DNA from: DATJGF01 sp035495315
Lineage (GTDB): Bacteria > Verrucomicrobiota > Verrucomicrobiia > Limisphaerales > UBA8199
Length of the DNA: 18,019 nt
Direction: 5' to 3'
Assembly: GCA_035495315.1 (NCBI GenBank)
Contig: DATJGF010000094.1
Coordinates: 1 to 18,019 of the forward strand
Shown here in pieces: positions 1-7,602 of the stretch. Made by a program: the position numbers and the translations under genes. Below the pieces are notes generated by a model. It saw nothing but the letters and a program-made list of their open reading frames with translations. It was not told where the DNA came from and did not search any database. Position 1 is the first letter of the stretch, and each line of letters opens with the position of its first letter.

Positions 1-2232
1 CGATGGGATTATGCGACGCAATGGAGTTTGCCCAAACGCGAAGCTTTGGGTTCGATCATTCCCGGCCTGTTCGGCTACCGGATGGATACGCCGCAAGACA
101 TGTCAATGTTTGGAGAGGCCTATCGTGGAGGTGTTTACTGGGGCGCGGCTGGGCGGGACCCGTCGTGGTATCGCTATTTTGAAAGTGGTGCGCAAGGGCA
201 GCAGCCGGCAGGTCCGCTCCGTTTTACCGGCGGAGGCAATTACGCGGGGATCCTCGTAGCGGTCGTCGCGCTTTGGGCCGCTTTCCAAGGCTTTCGCAAG
301 CACGAGTCAGTCTTTTCAGCGGCGAATGCCAGATGGCTGAAGTTCTGGGCGGTGATTGCAATCATTGCGCTGTTGCTGGCCTTCGGCAGGTTCGCGCCGT
401 TTTACCGGATTCTTTATGCGCTTCCGTATTTTTCGACGATCCGTAATCCAGCGAAGTTCATGCACGTCCTGAACTGGGCCCTGGTGGTGTTGTTTGCGTA
501 TGGGGTTCATGGCTTGTGGCGGAGGTACGTGGAAGGTGTGAAGGAAGCAGTTGCATTCGAAAAGGACGCCTCACCCCGGCCCTCTCCCCTCAGAAGAGGA
601 GAGGGAGAAGCTGCCGCAGTGAGGAACTCTCCAGGAGCAAGGGCAGAGGGCAGAGGGCAGAGGACAGAGAGCAAATCGCAGATGGCAGAAGGCAGAGGAC
701 AGAGAGCAGAAGGCAAAGGCCAGGCTCAATGGAGCTTCAAGGGTTGGTGGGGGCGAGTGCGTGGCTTCGACCGGCGGTGGGTGCTTGGCTCGTTGGCGGC
801 CTTCGCAGTAAGCGTCCTGGGCTGGCTGATCTATGCTTCGAGCCGCGACGGCGTAGAAAAATATCTGCAGCAAGTCGGTTTTGACGCCGAAATGGCCAAG
901 ATCATCGCCGGGTTCAGCCTGGGCCAGGTGTTCTGGTTCCTGGTCTTCTTCGCGGCCGCGCTTGGCCTGGTGACGCTGGTCCTGAGCGGGGCATTCACCG
1001 GCCCAAGGGCAAAGTGGGCGGGAATATTGCTTGGGCTGTTCCTTGTCGTGGATCTAGGCCGCGCGAACCTGCCCTGGATCATTGTCTGGGATTATCAGCA
1101 AAAATACGCGACCAATCCCATCATTGATAAGTTGCGCGACAAACCCTACGAGCACCGCGTGGCGGTTTTGCCTCGATATTTTTCCGATCCGAACTTTGTT
1201 CAGGCATTCAGATTGCCGAAGGAATTGGCGGATTTGGAACAGTACTTTCAGCAGGTCTACAACATCGAATGGGCGCAGCACCATTTTCTTTATTACAACG
1301 TGCAGTCGCTCGATCTGATCCAGATGCCGCGATTCCCCGAGGATTTGCTGGCCTTTGAAAGCGCCCTCTCGCCCCGCAGCGTCGCCGATCTGCCGCGCGT
1401 GACGCCCCGGCGTTGGGAACTGACCAACACCCGATACCTGCTTGGCGCGGCAAGGTTCCTCGAGCTCCTCAACGTGGGATTTGACCCGGCCAAAGGACGT
1501 TTTCGGATCATCGAGCGATTCCAAGTCGTGCCAAAGCCAGGGATTGAACATCCGACGAAACTGTCACAGCTAACGGCAGTGCCCGCCACCAATGGGAATT
1601 TCGCTTTGTTCGAATTTCAAGGCGCGTTGCCGCGTGCAAAGCTCTACTCGAACTGGCAAATGGCTGTCGAGGATCGGGCTGAAATGGACCGGTTGCGAAC
1701 CAATTCGCTCAGTGCTGCCGATTTAGATTCCATGAAGCAAGCCGGCACAAACGAATTTCTCACACTGAAAAAACTGGCCTCAGCCGATTTCGATCCTGAG
1801 AAAACCGTGTTGCTGGCCGAACCAGTACCTGGCTCCCCATCAGCTACGGGAACTAATTCCAGCGCGGAGACCGTGGAATTTGCCAGCTACGCGCCGAAGG
1901 ATATCGTGCTGAAGACTCAAGCGGCGACACCCACCGTCTTATTGTTAAACGACCGGTACGATCCCAATTGGAAGGTAAGCGTCGATGGCAAGCCGGACAA
2001 ACTGTTGCGGTGCAATTATCTCATGCGTGGGGTTTACCTTTCGGCAGGTACCCATCGGGTAGAGTTCGTGTTTCAGCCGCCGATGCAAATGTTCCATGTC
2101 AGCTTGATTGCGGTCTGCACCGGATTATTGCTCTGCGGAATGCTGTTAGTGGTGAGGGAGCCGGGGCCCAAGGGGACCGACGACGCAAAGGGACGACCGG
2201 AACCCAAGAAGGAGGAAGCAGCGATAAAATAA
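1..2232 (+). CDS. YfhO-like multi-spanning membrane protein, 5' end missing
   Basis: The frame is open from base 1 to the TAA at 2230-2232, so the true start lies upstream; 743 residues are visible. The protein resembles the YfhO family, large membrane proteins thought to act in cell-envelope glycan or glycolipid modification; no substrate can be named here. In fragment numbering, hydrophobic segments lie near residues 81-98, 112-128, 160-174, 260-280, 310-328 and 340-360. A soluble, presumably extracytoplasmic region (about 361-695) follows, then a last membrane segment near 698-718 and a charged tail. The end of the soluble region, with LLLNDRYDPNWKVSVDGK followed by YLSAGTHRVEFVFQP, matches the conserved C-terminal beta domain of YfhO proteins. 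The loop between the third and fourth segments (about residues 188-242) is encoded by a repeat cassette and is probably not part of the ancestral protein. Family call fairly sure, function unknown. Confidence 0.8.
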   Translation, partial: RWDYATQWSLPKREALGSIIPGLFGYRMDTPQDMSMFGEAYRGGVYWGAAGRDPSWYRYFESGAQGQQPAGPLRFTGGGNYAGILVAVVALWAAFQGFRKHESVFSAANARWLKFWAVIAIIALLLAFGRFAPFYRILYALPYFSTIRNPAKFMHVLNWALVVLFAYGVHGLWRRYVEGVKEAVAFEKDASPRPSPLRRGEGEAAAVRNSPGARAEGRGQRTESKSQMAEGRGQRAEGKGQAQWSFKGWWGRVRGFDRRWVLGSLAAFAVSVLGWLIYASSRDGVEKYLQQVGFDAEMAKIIAGFSLGQVFWFLVFFAAALGLVTLVLSGAFTGPRAKWAGILLGLFLVVDLGRANLPWIIVWDYQQKYATNPIIDKLRDKPYEHRVAVLPRYFSDPNFVQAFRLPKELADLEQYFQQVYNIEWAQHHFLYYNVQSLDLIQMPRFPEDLLAFESALSPRSVADLPRVTPRRWELTNTRYLLGAARFLELLNVGFDPAKGRFRIIERFQVVPKPGIEHPTKLSQLTAVPATNGNFALFEFQGALPRAKLYSNWQMAVEDRAEMDRLRTNSLSAADLDSMKQAGTNEFLTLKKLASADFDPEKTVLLAEPVPGSPSATGTNSSAETVEFASYAPKDIVLKTQAATPTVLLLNDRYDPNWKVSVDGKPDKLLRCNYLMRGVYLSAGTHRVEFVFQPPMQMFHVSLIAVCTGLLLCGMLLVVREPGPKGTDDAKGRPEPKKEEAAIK
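569..715 (+). repeat. repeat cassette read in frame inside the YfhO-like gene
   Basis: The first part holds a hairpin: CCCTCTCC at 580-587 pairs with GGAGAGGG at 598-605 across a 10-nt loop. The second part (about 642-715) is an irregular tandem of GCAGAGG/GCAGAAG-like words. It encodes a hydrophilic Arg/Glu/Gly/Gln-rich stretch in a loop between membrane segments and keeps the frame open with no stop. The composition is unlike the flanking coding sequence and resembles the word-like repeats found in the intergenic gaps of this window. Confidence 0.8.
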
Positions 2233-2300
2233 TTTAGGATTTAGGATTTAAGATTTACGAACTCGCGTCTCGCAAATCCTAAATCATAAATCGCAAATTC
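2232..2300. repeat. inverted word repeat between converging gene ends
   Basis: The 11-mer ATTTAGGATTT occurs twice, overlapping, at 2232-2242 and 2239-2249. Its exact reverse complement AAATCCTAAAT lies at 2274-2284, with further AAATC-type words up to 2300. The element fills the gap between the stop of the YfhO-like gene and the stop of the minus-strand prepilin gene. A hairpin there could act as a bidirectional transcription end, but there is no clear T-tract, so this is only a possibility. Confidence 0.75.
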
Positions 2301-2303
2301 CGC

Positions 2304-2939
2304 TTACTGTTTACTGCGCAAAACAATTTGCGCCGCCTGGACGCTTTCCGTGTTGACCTTTTGAGCAAAGATCGTCCGCGAGCACTTCCACGAAAGGTTA
2401 ATCAATTTGCAGAGGCTCACGCTCAAAACCCCGGCGGTATTGGTGGCTGGATAATAGGCGATGTTGCTGCTGGTGACGTAAGGCGTGCGTTGGAAGAGCG
2501 AGAAATCCCAGCGATCGCATTCCGTTAAGGCGGTCAGATCGGTTTGTCCGGTCTTGGACATCACCACCGTTCGGGCGTTGGAGTCGTACGTGAAAGTAAT
2601 TGCCGCCCCCTGTGTGCTGTTGGTCAGAGTCAGGCTTTTGACGGGGAGATTTGTTTGAAAAGAGAGAACGGCGTTCGCCTGACGGATTTCCCGGCTGATG
2701 ACATCGAGCGCGTAGCGGCTTTTGGTGTCGAGGTCGGTGTAGTTCACCATCGCCGTGGTCGCTTTGGCGGCGTACATCGTCAGTGAAGAAACTGCCGCCA
2801 GGACAACCGATCCCACGCTGATGGCCACCATGACTTCAACCAGGCTAAGCCCGGAGATGCCGCGACGGTACGCCTTGTGAACACCGCACTCATTCTGCCC
2901 GTTAAGACCTCGGTTTTGACTCTTCCCCTTCAAATTCAT
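2304..2939 (-). CDS. prepilin-like protein with N-terminal cleavage/methylation motif (PulJ/PilW-like)
   Basis: This 211-residue protein has a type IV prepilin leader. A basic 30-residue leader ends in RRGISG, followed by LSLVEVMVAISV and a hydrophobic helix (about 31-52). The predicted peptidase cut is after G30, and E35 is the conserved +5 glutamate. After export such proteins join pilus or pseudopilus fibres; the length and the body after the helix fit a minor pseudopilin of the PulJ/PilW kind. There are cysteines near the CDRWDF segment and near the C terminus. The 30-residue leader is long, but no other usable start lies before the cleavage motif; GCGGGA just upstream of the ATG is a weak ribosome site. 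The gene points away from the secretion ATPase gene, with 219 bp between the starts, and may serve the machine encoded on the other strand. Prepilin class is sure, the exact role is not. Confidence 0.85.
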   Translation of the reverse strand: MNLKGKSQNRGLNGQNECGVHKAYRRGISGLSLVEVMVAISVGSVVLAAVSSLTMYAAKATTAMVNYTDLDTKSRYALDVISREIRQANAVLSFQTNLPVKSLTLTNSTQGAAITFTYDSNARTVVMSKTGQTDLTALTECDRWDFSLFQRTPYVTSSNIAYYPATNTAGVLSVSLCKLINLSWKCSRTIFAQKVNTESVQAAQIVLRSKQ

Positions 2940-3158
2940 AAATCCCGCAATAATCTGTTCAGCATTTCAGCAATGTCCCTCGTCGACGACTCACCCGATC
3001 GGAGACTGCAGCTTTACTTTAAATGCGCTGGACAATCATGCCAGCAGAGAGATTCCATATAGGGCGTCCGTAGGATTGCGGATTAAAACTTTGACCCGTT
3101 TCGCAACTTTTCATAATTTGAAGTGTATCAGGAAATAATGATTTACTTCGGTGATTGA
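2940..3158. promoter_or_regulatory. divergent intergenic region with candidate promoter for the secretion cluster
   Basis: No gene is seen in this 219-bp gap between the minus-strand prepilin start and the gspE start. On the plus strand, TTGACC at 3091-3096 and CATAAT at 3112-3117 resemble -35 and -10 boxes, although the 15-bp spacer is short; TAATTT at 3114-3119 with a 17-bp spacer is the alternative. Either would drive gspE. No equally good pair was found for the minus strand. A six-codon frame, ATG at 3138 to TGA at 3156-3158, with AGGA just before it, ends directly against the gspE ATG. Confidence 0.4.
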
Positions 3159-4910
3159 ATGGCATTTGTATCGTTAAAAGAGTTTTTATCCCGCATGGGA
3201 TTGGCGACTCCGGACCAGTTCGACGAGTGGAACAAGGCCTGGAAAGTGGCCGTCGCCGGAGGGTCTCAGGAGTCGCTGCTGGCGTTCATCTGCCGTGAGC
3301 GTGGCCTGGCTGAAGACGTTTTCCTGCAAAAGTTGGCCCAAGCTCTGAACTGGCCATTTCTCGATCTTGCGAAGTTGAAAGTGCCCGCCGAGGCGCGGAA
3401 TCGAATCTCGACCAAAGTTGCGTTCCAGTACTCGATCCTGCCAACAATGATCGAGGACGGTAATTTGCAGGTCGCCGTCAGCAATCCCTTCGACACAGCG
3501 ATGCTCAACGCGGTGCGCTTTGATGCACGCGGCCCGGTGCAATTCGCCCTGGCGACCAAGCCGGAAATCGAGAAGGCGTTAAAGAACTTTTACGGGGTCG
3601 GCGCCGAGACACTGGGCGAACTTGAGGAGGAAGCTCCATTGGATTTGGAGTTGCCGACCGATAAGGAGATCACCGAGAGCGATCAGGAAGCCAGCGTGAT
3701 CAAATTCGTCAACCAGGTCATCTGGGAAGCGTACAAGGATCGCGCGACCGACATTCACTTCGAGCCCGCGGAGGATGAACTGCGAATCCGGTACCGCATC
3801 GACGGCATTCTGCATCAGACACCAATGCCGCCGCAGCTCAAGCGCTTTCAAGCAGCATTGATCTCACGTATCAAAGTGATGTCCGGAATGAACATCTCGG
3901 AGAAGCGTTTGCCGCAAGACGGGCGCATCAATGTAAGGATCAAAGGGGAAGAAATCGATATCCGCGTGTCGACGGTTCCGACGGTTTATGGAGAAAGCGT
4001 ATCGCTGCGACTTCTGACTCGAGGCAAAATCTTTTTGAGTTTGGACAAGCTCGGGTTTTCGGCGCTGGAAGAGCAGGCAATCCGGGAGATTATCGTCAAG
4101 CCGCATGGTATTTTCCTGGTGACGGGCCCGACCGGTTCTGGCAAATCGACCTCACTGTACGCGTTTCTGAGCACGATCAATTCAGTCCACAAACGGATCA
4201 TCACGATCGAGGAGCCGGTGGAATATGAATTAAAAGGGATCAACCAAATTGCAGTGCGGCCGGAAATTGGGCTGACGTTCGCAATGGGGTTGCGGCATAT
4301 CCTGCGCCAAGACCCGAACGTGATCATGGTCGGCGAAATTCGTGACCTGGAAACCGCTGAAATCGCGATTCGGGCCGCGCTGACGGGGCACCTGGTGTTC
4401 AGCACGCTCCACACCAACGATGCGCCGAGTGCCTTCACGCGTTTGATCGACATGGGGATTGAACCGTTCCTGGTCGCCTCTTCGGTCGAGGCGGTGATGG
4501 CACAGCGCCTCGTGCGAACGATTTGTCCCCACTGCAGGGAGGAGCAAAAAGTCGAGCGAAACTATCTTTTGCGCATAGGGTTTCCGGCAGCCGAAATCGA
4601 GATGGCGAAATTCTGGCGTGGCGCTGGATGCGAAGCGTGCCGCCAACTGGGTTACCAGGGACGCATGGGCATCTACGAATTGCTGATCCTGAACGAGGCG
4701 TTGCGCCCCCTCATCCTGAATCGCGCTCCCGCGTCGACGATTGCCCAAAAAGCGATCGAGTTCGGTATGCGCACCCTGAGGACCGATGGCTGGAACAAGG
4801 TCAAAGCTGGATTAACCACAATCGAAGAGGTGCTGCGCGTGACGCAAATCGAAGAGCATTTAGATGCATTGATGGAGGACACCAAAGCCGAAGTGTGGGT
4901 GAAGAGCTAG
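3159..4910 (+). CDS. gspE: GspE/PilB-type secretion or pilus-assembly ATPase
   Basis: This 583-residue cytoplasmic ATPase powers pseudopilus or pilus extension. An N-terminal MshEN/GspE-N-like region (about 1-150) precedes the N2 region with DRATDIHFEP near 195-203 and the RIDG segment near 213-216. The nucleotide site is complete: Walker A GPTGSGKS at 323-330, Asp box ITIEEP at 348-353, Walker B region NVIMVGEIRD at 387-396, and His box TGHLVFSTLHT at 409-419. A zinc-binding CxxC pair (C456/C459 and C491/C494) marks the GspE/PilB extension class rather than the PilT retraction class. Length is normal for the family. The ATG at 3159 has only a weak GGTGA upstream. The gene is first in a plus-strand cluster with platform proteins and a secretin. 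Whether it serves type II secretion or a type IV pilus cannot be settled from the ATPase alone. Confidence 0.95.
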   Translation: MAFVSLKEFLSRMGLATPDQFDEWNKAWKVAVAGGSQESLLAFICRERGLAEDVFLQKLAQALNWPFLDLAKLKVPAEARNRISTKVAFQYSILPTMIEDGNLQVAVSNPFDTAMLNAVRFDARGPVQFALATKPEIEKALKNFYGVGAETLGELEEEAPLDLELPTDKEITESDQEASVIKFVNQVIWEAYKDRATDIHFEPAEDELRIRYRIDGILHQTPMPPQLKRFQAALISRIKVMSGMNISEKRLPQDGRINVRIKGEEIDIRVSTVPTVYGESVSLRLLTRGKIFLSLDKLGFSALEEQAIREIIVKPHGIFLVTGPTGSGKSTSLYAFLSTINSVHKRIITIEEPVEYELKGINQIAVRPEIGLTFAMGLRHILRQDPNVIMVGEIRDLETAEIAIRAALTGHLVFSTLHTNDAPSAFTRLIDMGIEPFLVASSVEAVMAQRLVRTICPHCREEQKVERNYLLRIGFPAAEIEMAKFWRGAGCEACRQLGYQGRMGIYELLILNEALRPLILNRAPASTIAQKAIEFGMRTLRTDGWNKVKAGLTTIEEVLRVTQIEEHLDALMEDTKAEVWVKS

Positions 4911-5104
4911 TGATAAACCATCATCCTCATAAAACCGCAGAACTGGAGGAGTCAATCCGACACCCGACGTTCGAAATCGGAAACAAATCTCAATGGGCGA
5001 AAAACCAAATATTAAAACGCTACGCGCGTCAAAGTAGGAACCGGGTGCTTTGGGTTTCGGCATTGTTTCGGATTTCGGGTTGCGGATTTCGGATTTCTTA
5101 CTCT
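4911..5104. repeat. intergenic gap with GGATTTC word repeat and inverted arms
   Basis: The 194-bp gap between the ATPase gene and the next gene ends in an irregular tandem of TTTCGG/GGATTTC words (about 5052-5097), running to within 7 bp of the next ATG. The segment 4972-4985 is an inverted match to 5064-5077 with one mismatch in 14, leaving a 78-nt spacer. A reading frame passes through the gap from inside gspE into the next gene, but it consists of repeat and overlapping sequence and is not considered coding. No promoter or Shine-Dalgarno sequence is evident. Confidence 0.65.
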
Positions 5105-6934
5105 ATGGCCCGGCGTTGCCTTTGTGCGGTCATCTTCGGTTTGGCGGCACTGGTCTGCCTGGATTGCTTTGCCGAGGCGGCGACTAATCTGGCTCCTATG
5201 CCCCAACGGATCCGCGGGTTGGGAACCAACATGTTCCCGGCCGGCCCGCGCCCAGGGATCGGCACTAACCAGTTTTCCCGTCCGCCAGCTAGTCGACCTC
5301 GGACCAATGTGGTCGCCGCGCCGGTGGTCCGCACCCCTGTTACCAACACTCCAGCACCTGTCTCCGCTCCGGCCCCCGCAAGCTCGTCCGCAATCGTAGA
5401 CACGTTGCGGCGTTGGCAGCAAAGTCCCGCTTTCTATCCCGCTGTCGGATTTGCGCTGGTGCTGGTGGTGCTGGTGCTTTTCCGCGCGTTTAAGGGAACC
5501 GAAAAGGCGGTGGAAAAGAAGCGCGCGCCAAGCCCGGTCGGCCGCGCACGGATGCGGAAGGCCGGTACAAAGGCGGTGCATTCGTGCAACGTGCTGGAGG
5601 TGACCACCCAGGCACGCCAGGTCTGGCAATTCGATGCACGCGGTGGCAGTTATGTTTTGAGTCGCGAACAGACGTGCCTGGACGGGGAGCCATTGCCCTC
5701 AAAATTGGTAGGCAAAGATTGGCGCTCATTTTTTCAGCCCCGCCTGAACATCGCCTGGCTGCCGTCCGAGCAGGTATTTCTACGTGTCGCCCAGTTACCC
5801 AAGAGCGACGCAGACGAGACTTTCTCGATGGTCGAACTGCAGATGGAAAAGCTCTCGCCGATGCCGGTGGCACAGGTGGTGTGGAGTTTTCATTCTTTGT
5901 CCCGCGCGGACGACAATATGCAGACGGTCATCGTGATGATCGTCGCGCGTTCGGTGGTCGAGGAATTTCTGGGGGGATTGGAAGCGCAAGGATATCTCGC
6001 CGACCGGCTGGAATTGCCCTTGCTGGACCAGTTGCACTCCACGGCGATCACAGAGGACGGGGCGTGGATTTATCCCGAAGCGATTGGTGGTCGGAACACC
6101 GGATTGGTCGCCTGGTGGTATGGGGGCGTGCTGCAGAACCTCGATTTACTGCGTATACCGGCGACGAACCCCGCCGCTTCGATAAAGGAGCAATTGATGC
6201 AGATGGCCTGGGCGGGGGAAATGGAGGGTTGGTTAACATCGCCGCCCGAATGGCATCTCGTCGCCGATGTCGCCGCGGCCGAGTGGGAACCCGCCTTGCG
6301 CGCCGGCCTTGAGCAACCGATTGAGATTGTCACCCCGCTCGCGACCCGCGAAGTAGCGGCTTTAACCGCGCGCCGCTCCACCCAAGCTGACTCGAAAATC
6401 AACCTGATGCCGCCCGAGTTCGGTGAAAGGTATCATCAGCAATTCATCGATCGCCTCTGGATGCGCGGACTCTTTGCAGTAGCCGGGCTCTATTTGATCG
6501 GGGTCGCGATTTACATGGTCGCACTTGGATATTCCACAATTCAGACGCAAGCCGTGGAAAACCGCGTCGCCGATCTCGGGCCGACTTATACCAACGCGAT
6601 TCAACTGCGAGATCGCTACAGAGTGCTCAAGGATCGCCAGGAATTGAAATTCGCCGGCCTGGATTGTTGGAATACGACGGCGAGGTTGCTGCCTGAGAAT
6701 GCCACTTTGGAAAGCTTCACCTTCAGCGAGGGCAAAAAGGTTAAACTGGATGGAACCGCACCGGCGGATCAAATCCAGAGCTTACTCGATTTCGAGCGCG
6801 AGCTTCGTCACGCTACGGTCAACGATCAGCCGCTATTTGACGTTAATAAAGGTGACAGCCTCCAGTTCCGTGCGCAGGGGACGACCGCTACCTGGAGTCT
6901 TACGCTGGACCTCAAACGTTCGGAGGTGCAATGA
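5105..6934 (+). CDS. GspL-like inner-membrane platform protein (PilM-like and PilN-like parts fused) with an N-terminal export signal
   Basis: The protein has 609 residues from the ATG at 5105, chosen because it begins a typical signal sequence (basic MARR, hydrophobic core to about residue 22, then FAEAATN). Residues 27-100 are rich in Pro, Thr, Asn and Ala. A membrane helix at about 110-128 is followed by a basic stretch and a soluble domain (about 155-430) that recalls GspL/PilM. A second helix at about 454-476 leads to a PilN/GspL-like tail that starts, as PilN does, with INLMPPEF at 432-439. Predicted topology: outside linker, helix, cytoplasmic domain, helix, periplasmic tail. GspL and PilM-PilN couple the ATPase to the membrane platform. 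The N-terminal exported segment is not part of a normal GspL. No clear PilM nucleotide-binding DxG motif was seen. The next gene overlaps the stop by 4 nt. Family assignment rests on context and layout more than on strong motifs. Confidence 0.75.
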   Translation: MARRCLCAVIFGLAALVCLDCFAEAATNLAPMPQRIRGLGTNMFPAGPRPGIGTNQFSRPPASRPRTNVVAAPVVRTPVTNTPAPVSAPAPASSSAIVDTLRRWQQSPAFYPAVGFALVLVVLVLFRAFKGTEKAVEKKRAPSPVGRARMRKAGTKAVHSCNVLEVTTQARQVWQFDARGGSYVLSREQTCLDGEPLPSKLVGKDWRSFFQPRLNIAWLPSEQVFLRVAQLPKSDADETFSMVELQMEKLSPMPVAQVVWSFHSLSRADDNMQTVIVMIVARSVVEEFLGGLEAQGYLADRLELPLLDQLHSTAITEDGAWIYPEAIGGRNTGLVAWWYGGVLQNLDLLRIPATNPAASIKEQLMQMAWAGEMEGWLTSPPEWHLVADVAAAEWEPALRAGLEQPIEIVTPLATREVAALTARRSTQADSKINLMPPEFGERYHQQFIDRLWMRGLFAVAGLYLIGVAIYMVALGYSTIQTQAVENRVADLGPTYTNAIQLRDRYRVLKDRQELKFAGLDCWNTTARLLPENATLESFTFSEGKKVKLDGTAPADQIQSLLDFERELRHATVNDQPLFDVNKGDSLQFRAQGTTATWSLTLDLKRSEVQ

Positions 6935-7602
6935 AAGGTTACTGGGAAAATCTTCGTCCGTTCGAAAAAAGAGTTGTGGTGGGCGTCGGAGCCCTGTTCT
7001 TTATCGTGCTGAACTTTCTATTCGTCTTTCCTCATTTTTCGGACCTGAACGCGATGCATTACCGGATGGAAGAGGCGCAGCGGAAGCTGGCAAAATTCCA
7101 GGGGGAGATCGCCCAAACGAATGTCTATGTGAAGGAGCTGCGAAAGATGGAGGGGGATGCCTATGACGTCGCTTCGGAGGAACAGGACTTCCAGTTCGCA
7201 AATGCGATCAACACGCAGGTGCTGAGGAGCGGAGTTCACCAAAACCAGGGTGGCGCGACCAAGACCCAGACTAATCAGTTCTTTTTGGAAAAAAGTCAGA
7301 GCATCAACGTTCAGGCGACAGAACAAGCCCTGGTCGATTTCCTTTATCAACTGGGGTCAGGTAACTCACAAATCCGAGTAAGGGATTTAAGTCTGCGTCC
7401 CGATCCCTCCCGGCAACAGCTGGTGGCCGGGGTGAAGCTGATCGCCAGTTATCAAAAAAAATCGACACCTCGACCGGTGATCTCGGCCGGTTCGAATACA
7501 AATTCGCCCGCCGTTACCATACCACAGCGCGTTTCGAGTCCACCTGTCCGCTCCAATAGCCCGACAGCCAAACCGCAAAGTACAACCACAAAACAATCGT
7601 GA
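6931..7602 (+). CDS. PilO/GspM-like platform protein
   Basis: This 223-residue bitopic protein has a short cytoplasmic start (MKGYWENLRPFEKR), one membrane helix at about 14-34, and a predicted coiled coil at about 42-75. A small periplasmic alpha/beta domain with a conserved-looking patch around VDFLYQLGSGNSQIRVRDL ends near residue 173 (KLIASYQKK). A Ser/Thr/Pro/Asn-rich tail (about 175-223) follows. This is the layout of PilO and GspM, which pair with PilN or GspL in the inner-membrane platform. The ATG overlaps the upstream stop as ATGA, and GGAGGT at 6922-6927 is one of the few clear ribosome sites in the window, though only 3 nt from the start. The next gene overlaps the stop as GTGA. 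The family call depends largely on position and topology because this family diverges fast. Confidence 0.75.
   Translation: MKGYWENLRPFEKRVVVGVGALFFIVLNFLFVFPHFSDLNAMHYRMEEAQRKLAKFQGEIAQTNVYVKELRKMEGDAYDVASEEQDFQFANAINTQVLRSGVHQNQGGATKTQTNQFFLEKSQSINVQATEQALVDFLYQLGSGNSQIRVRDLSLRPDPSRQQLVAGVKLIASYQKKSTPRPVISAGSNTNSPAVTIPQRVSSPPVRSNSPTAKPQSTTTKQS

Noticed and set aside
1054..1551. 165-codon minus-strand frame opposite the YfhO-like gene
   Set aside because: It is a shadow of a GC-rich coding sequence with a clear family match on the other strand.
4523..5104. Upstream in-frame extension of the GspL-like protein, reaching into the ATPase gene
   Set aside because: It overlaps well-conserved gspE coding sequence in another frame and then crosses repeat DNA; the ATG at 5105 begins a clean signal sequence.
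5584..6312. 242-codon plus-strand frame inside the GspL-like gene
   Set aside because: It is rich in Arg/Gly as expected for an out-of-frame reading and lacks any domain; the overlapping frame has coherent topology.
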